A stretch of 12,208 nt of DNA from an uncultured bacterium (lineage in GTDB: Bacteria > Actinomycetota > Coriobacteriia > Coriobacteriales > Eggerthellaceae): contig CANSQW010000020.1 of the NCBI GenBank assembly GCA_947649215.1, positions 1 to 12,208 of the forward strand. Direction: 5' to 3'. Both the position numbers and the translations under genes were made by a program. Shown here piece by piece: positions 10,860-12,208 of this stretch; position 1 is the first letter of the stretch; each line of letters opens with the position of its first letter. The notes below the pieces were generated by a model. The model ran no database searches. It saw only the letters and a program-made list of their open reading frames with translations, and had not been told where the DNA came from.

Positions 10860-12194
10860 CTACTCTTCCAGGTACGAGTCCTCGATGCGCTTGAGCTCGT
10901 CGGGGGTGTTGGCGTTGATGAAGCAGCCGCCGTGGGGCTCGGCCTCGAGCACGCGCTTTTGGGAGAACTCCTCCACGTGCACCTCCGGGTCCTCCAGCAG
11001 CGACTGGGCGCGGCGGTCGCCTCGGTCGAGCGCGCGGCGCACGGCCGGCAGGCAGCCGGATCGGCGGTAGAGGGCGTGGAAGGGCTCGAAGCCGTGCTTG
11101 TTGACGGGTACCACCACGTCTGCCCCCGTGCCGGCCATGACGAGCGACTCGGCCACCACGAGCGCGGCACTCGCGAACACCATGTCGCAGGCCACCACGG
11201 CCACGTACGGGTTGCGCGCCGCGGTGAGCGCCGTGTAGAGGCCCGGCAGCGCGCCGCGGAAGTCGAAGGCGTCGCCCACCAGCTTGATGTCCAGATCAGG
11301 ATACGTCTCGGCCAGGAAGCCCAGGCGGTCGTGCTCGTTGGTGGTGATGACCAGCTCATCGGCCACGGGGGCCAGCCGCTCGATGAGGCGGCAGATGAGC
11401 GGGCGTCCGGCAAAGGGAACCGTGGCCTTCGACTGGCCCATGCGCCGGCTCTCGCCACCGGCCTGGATGACCACGGTCAGGCGCGGGCGGACGTAGTGCT
11501 CCTCGAGGAAGTCGGTCAGGCCGTCCACGTCGTCCAGGTCGAAGGCGGGGACGTTGAACAGGACGGCGGCCTGGCGCGCCTCGGGGATGTCGGTGACGAC
11601 GGCCACCGTGTTGGCGTCGGGCATCTTGTGAGCCAGGTCGTCGGCCGTGGTGTGGGCGTGGGGGTCGGCAGGCGCGGCGTCGGACGCGGGCTCCGCGGCG
11701 GGGGCGCCGGCTGCGGCAGCCTCCTTCTCGCGCTGGGCCTGCTCACGGTAGCGCTGCACGAAGTCGGTGCCCAGCGGCTCGCCGGCGCGGGCCGCCTTCA
11801 GCATGGCCTCGGCCACGTGCACGTCGGCGGGGTTTCCGGAGCGCATGATCTCGATGGTGGGCAGGCCGCTCTTGCGATAGCCCTCCACCACCACGATGTC
11901 GTGGCCCGGCATGGAGCGCACGATCTCGCTGCACTCGAGCTCCTCCTCGACCGTCTTGATGCGGGCCATCTGACCGGGGCACGCGATGACCGTCTCGGAA
12001 GCCCCGGCTGCCCGGTGGCGGTAGGAGTCCTTGCCGGGATAGTCGATCTCGAAGCCGGCGTGGCTGTGGTGCTTGACGCTGCCCACGTCATGGCCGCGGC
12101 CCACCAGGCATGCGATGAGCTGCTCGATGAGCGTGGTCTTGCCAGAGTTATGGCGGCCGACGACGGCCACCGCAGGGCTGGGTACGTTAACCAT
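10860..12194 (-). CDS. MobB-MobA fusion: molybdopterin-guanine dinucleotide synthesis
   Basis: A 444-aa fusion for the last step of molybdenum cofactor synthesis. The N-terminal MobB part is a GTP-binding adaptor: Walker A GRHNSGKTT (13-21), KHHSH (41-45), VVVEGYRKSGLPTIEI (101-116), then after an insertion VAVVTDI and LDDVDGLTDFLEEH (197-233). The MobA part follows from about 239: nucleotidyltransferase loop VVIQAGGESRRMGQSKA (241-257), RGALPGLYTAL (313-323), the metal-site ACDMVF (335-340) and NANTPDEL (427-434). MobA joins GMP to molybdopterin. The usual LAGG begins QAGG and MG-x-DK is MGQSK here, a modest departure. Residues about 120-196 are an insertion within MobB, partly Ala/Pro-rich and His-containing. 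ATG 12194 has AAGGAGGG upstream. It is first in the visible operon, before the iron-sulfur gene. Its promoter lies outside the window. Confidence 0.92.
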   Translation of the reverse strand: MVNVPSPAVAVVGRHNSGKTTLIEQLIACLVGRGHDVGSVKHHSHAGFEIDYPGKDSYRHRAAGASETVIACPGQMARIKTVEEELECSEIVRSMPGHDIVVVEGYRKSGLPTIEIMRSGNPADVHVAEAMLKAARAGEPLGTDFVQRYREQAQREKEAAAAGAPAAEPASDAAPADPHAHTTADDLAHKMPDANTVAVVTDIPEARQAAVLFNVPAFDLDDVDGLTDFLEEHYVRPRLTVVIQAGGESRRMGQSKATVPFAGRPLICRLIERLAPVADELVITTNEHDRLGFLAETYPDLDIKLVGDAFDFRGALPGLYTALTAARNPYVAVVACDMVFASAALVVAESLVMAGTGADVVVPVNKHGFEPFHALYRRSGCLPAVRRALDRGDRRAQSLLEDPEVHVEEFSQKRVLEAEPHGGCFINANTPDELKRIEDSYLEE

Positions 12195-12208
12195 GATCCC
12201 TCCTTGTT

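Overview
This is GC-rich bacterial DNA with dense, mostly minus-strand genes, strong Shine-Dalgarno sites and several GTG starts. The gene set (two LoaP-type NusG paralogs, a MobB-MobA fusion beside a multi-cluster ferredoxin-like protein, a proline-rich single-span HtrA protease) fits an anaerobic actinobacterium of the Coriobacteriia, probably Eggerthellaceae. That placement is inferred from gene content, not from a marker gene.

Left region (1-2490). On the minus strand, two tandem NusG-like LoaP antiterminator genes (1146-1706, then 323-835) lead into a gene cut by the left edge. A promoter near 1982-2010 would give the upstream loaP a leader of about 270 nt containing a hairpin and a G10 tract. 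The 310-nt spacer between the two loaP genes holds mutually exclusive inverted repeats and a degenerate triple repeat. A small winged-helix regulator (2168-2482) is divergent, and a 13-bp palindrome lies between it and the loaP promoter.

Middle region (2490-5040). An HtrA-type membrane-anchored serine protease (minus) has a clear intrinsic terminator at its 3' end. A GNAT-family acetyltransferase (plus) is divergent from it. They share a 310-bp intergenic region with helically spaced ACGTCA half-sites.

Central operon (5045-9260, minus). A polar-amino-acid ABC transporter (lipoprotein, permease, ATPase) is followed by a RhaD-like class II aldolase and a histidine phosphatase, with start/stop overlaps or a 3-nt gap. 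The lipoprotein-permease spacer is almost entirely RNA hairpins, as expected where the binding protein must be made in excess. An extended -10 promoter with an overlapping dyad lies upstream. The pairing of an uptake system with a sugar-phosphate aldolase and a phosphatase suggests import plus catabolism of one substrate, but the substrate cannot be read from the sequence.

Right region (9400-12208, minus). A MITE-like element (perfect 25-bp terminal inverted repeats, 99-bp core, flanking GTTTTT direct repeats) follows a molybdenum-enzyme accessory operon. That operon is a MobB-MobA fusion for MGD cofactor synthesis, then an unusual protein with four ferredoxin-type cysteine motifs. No tRNA, rRNA, CRISPR array or complete insertion sequence was seen.
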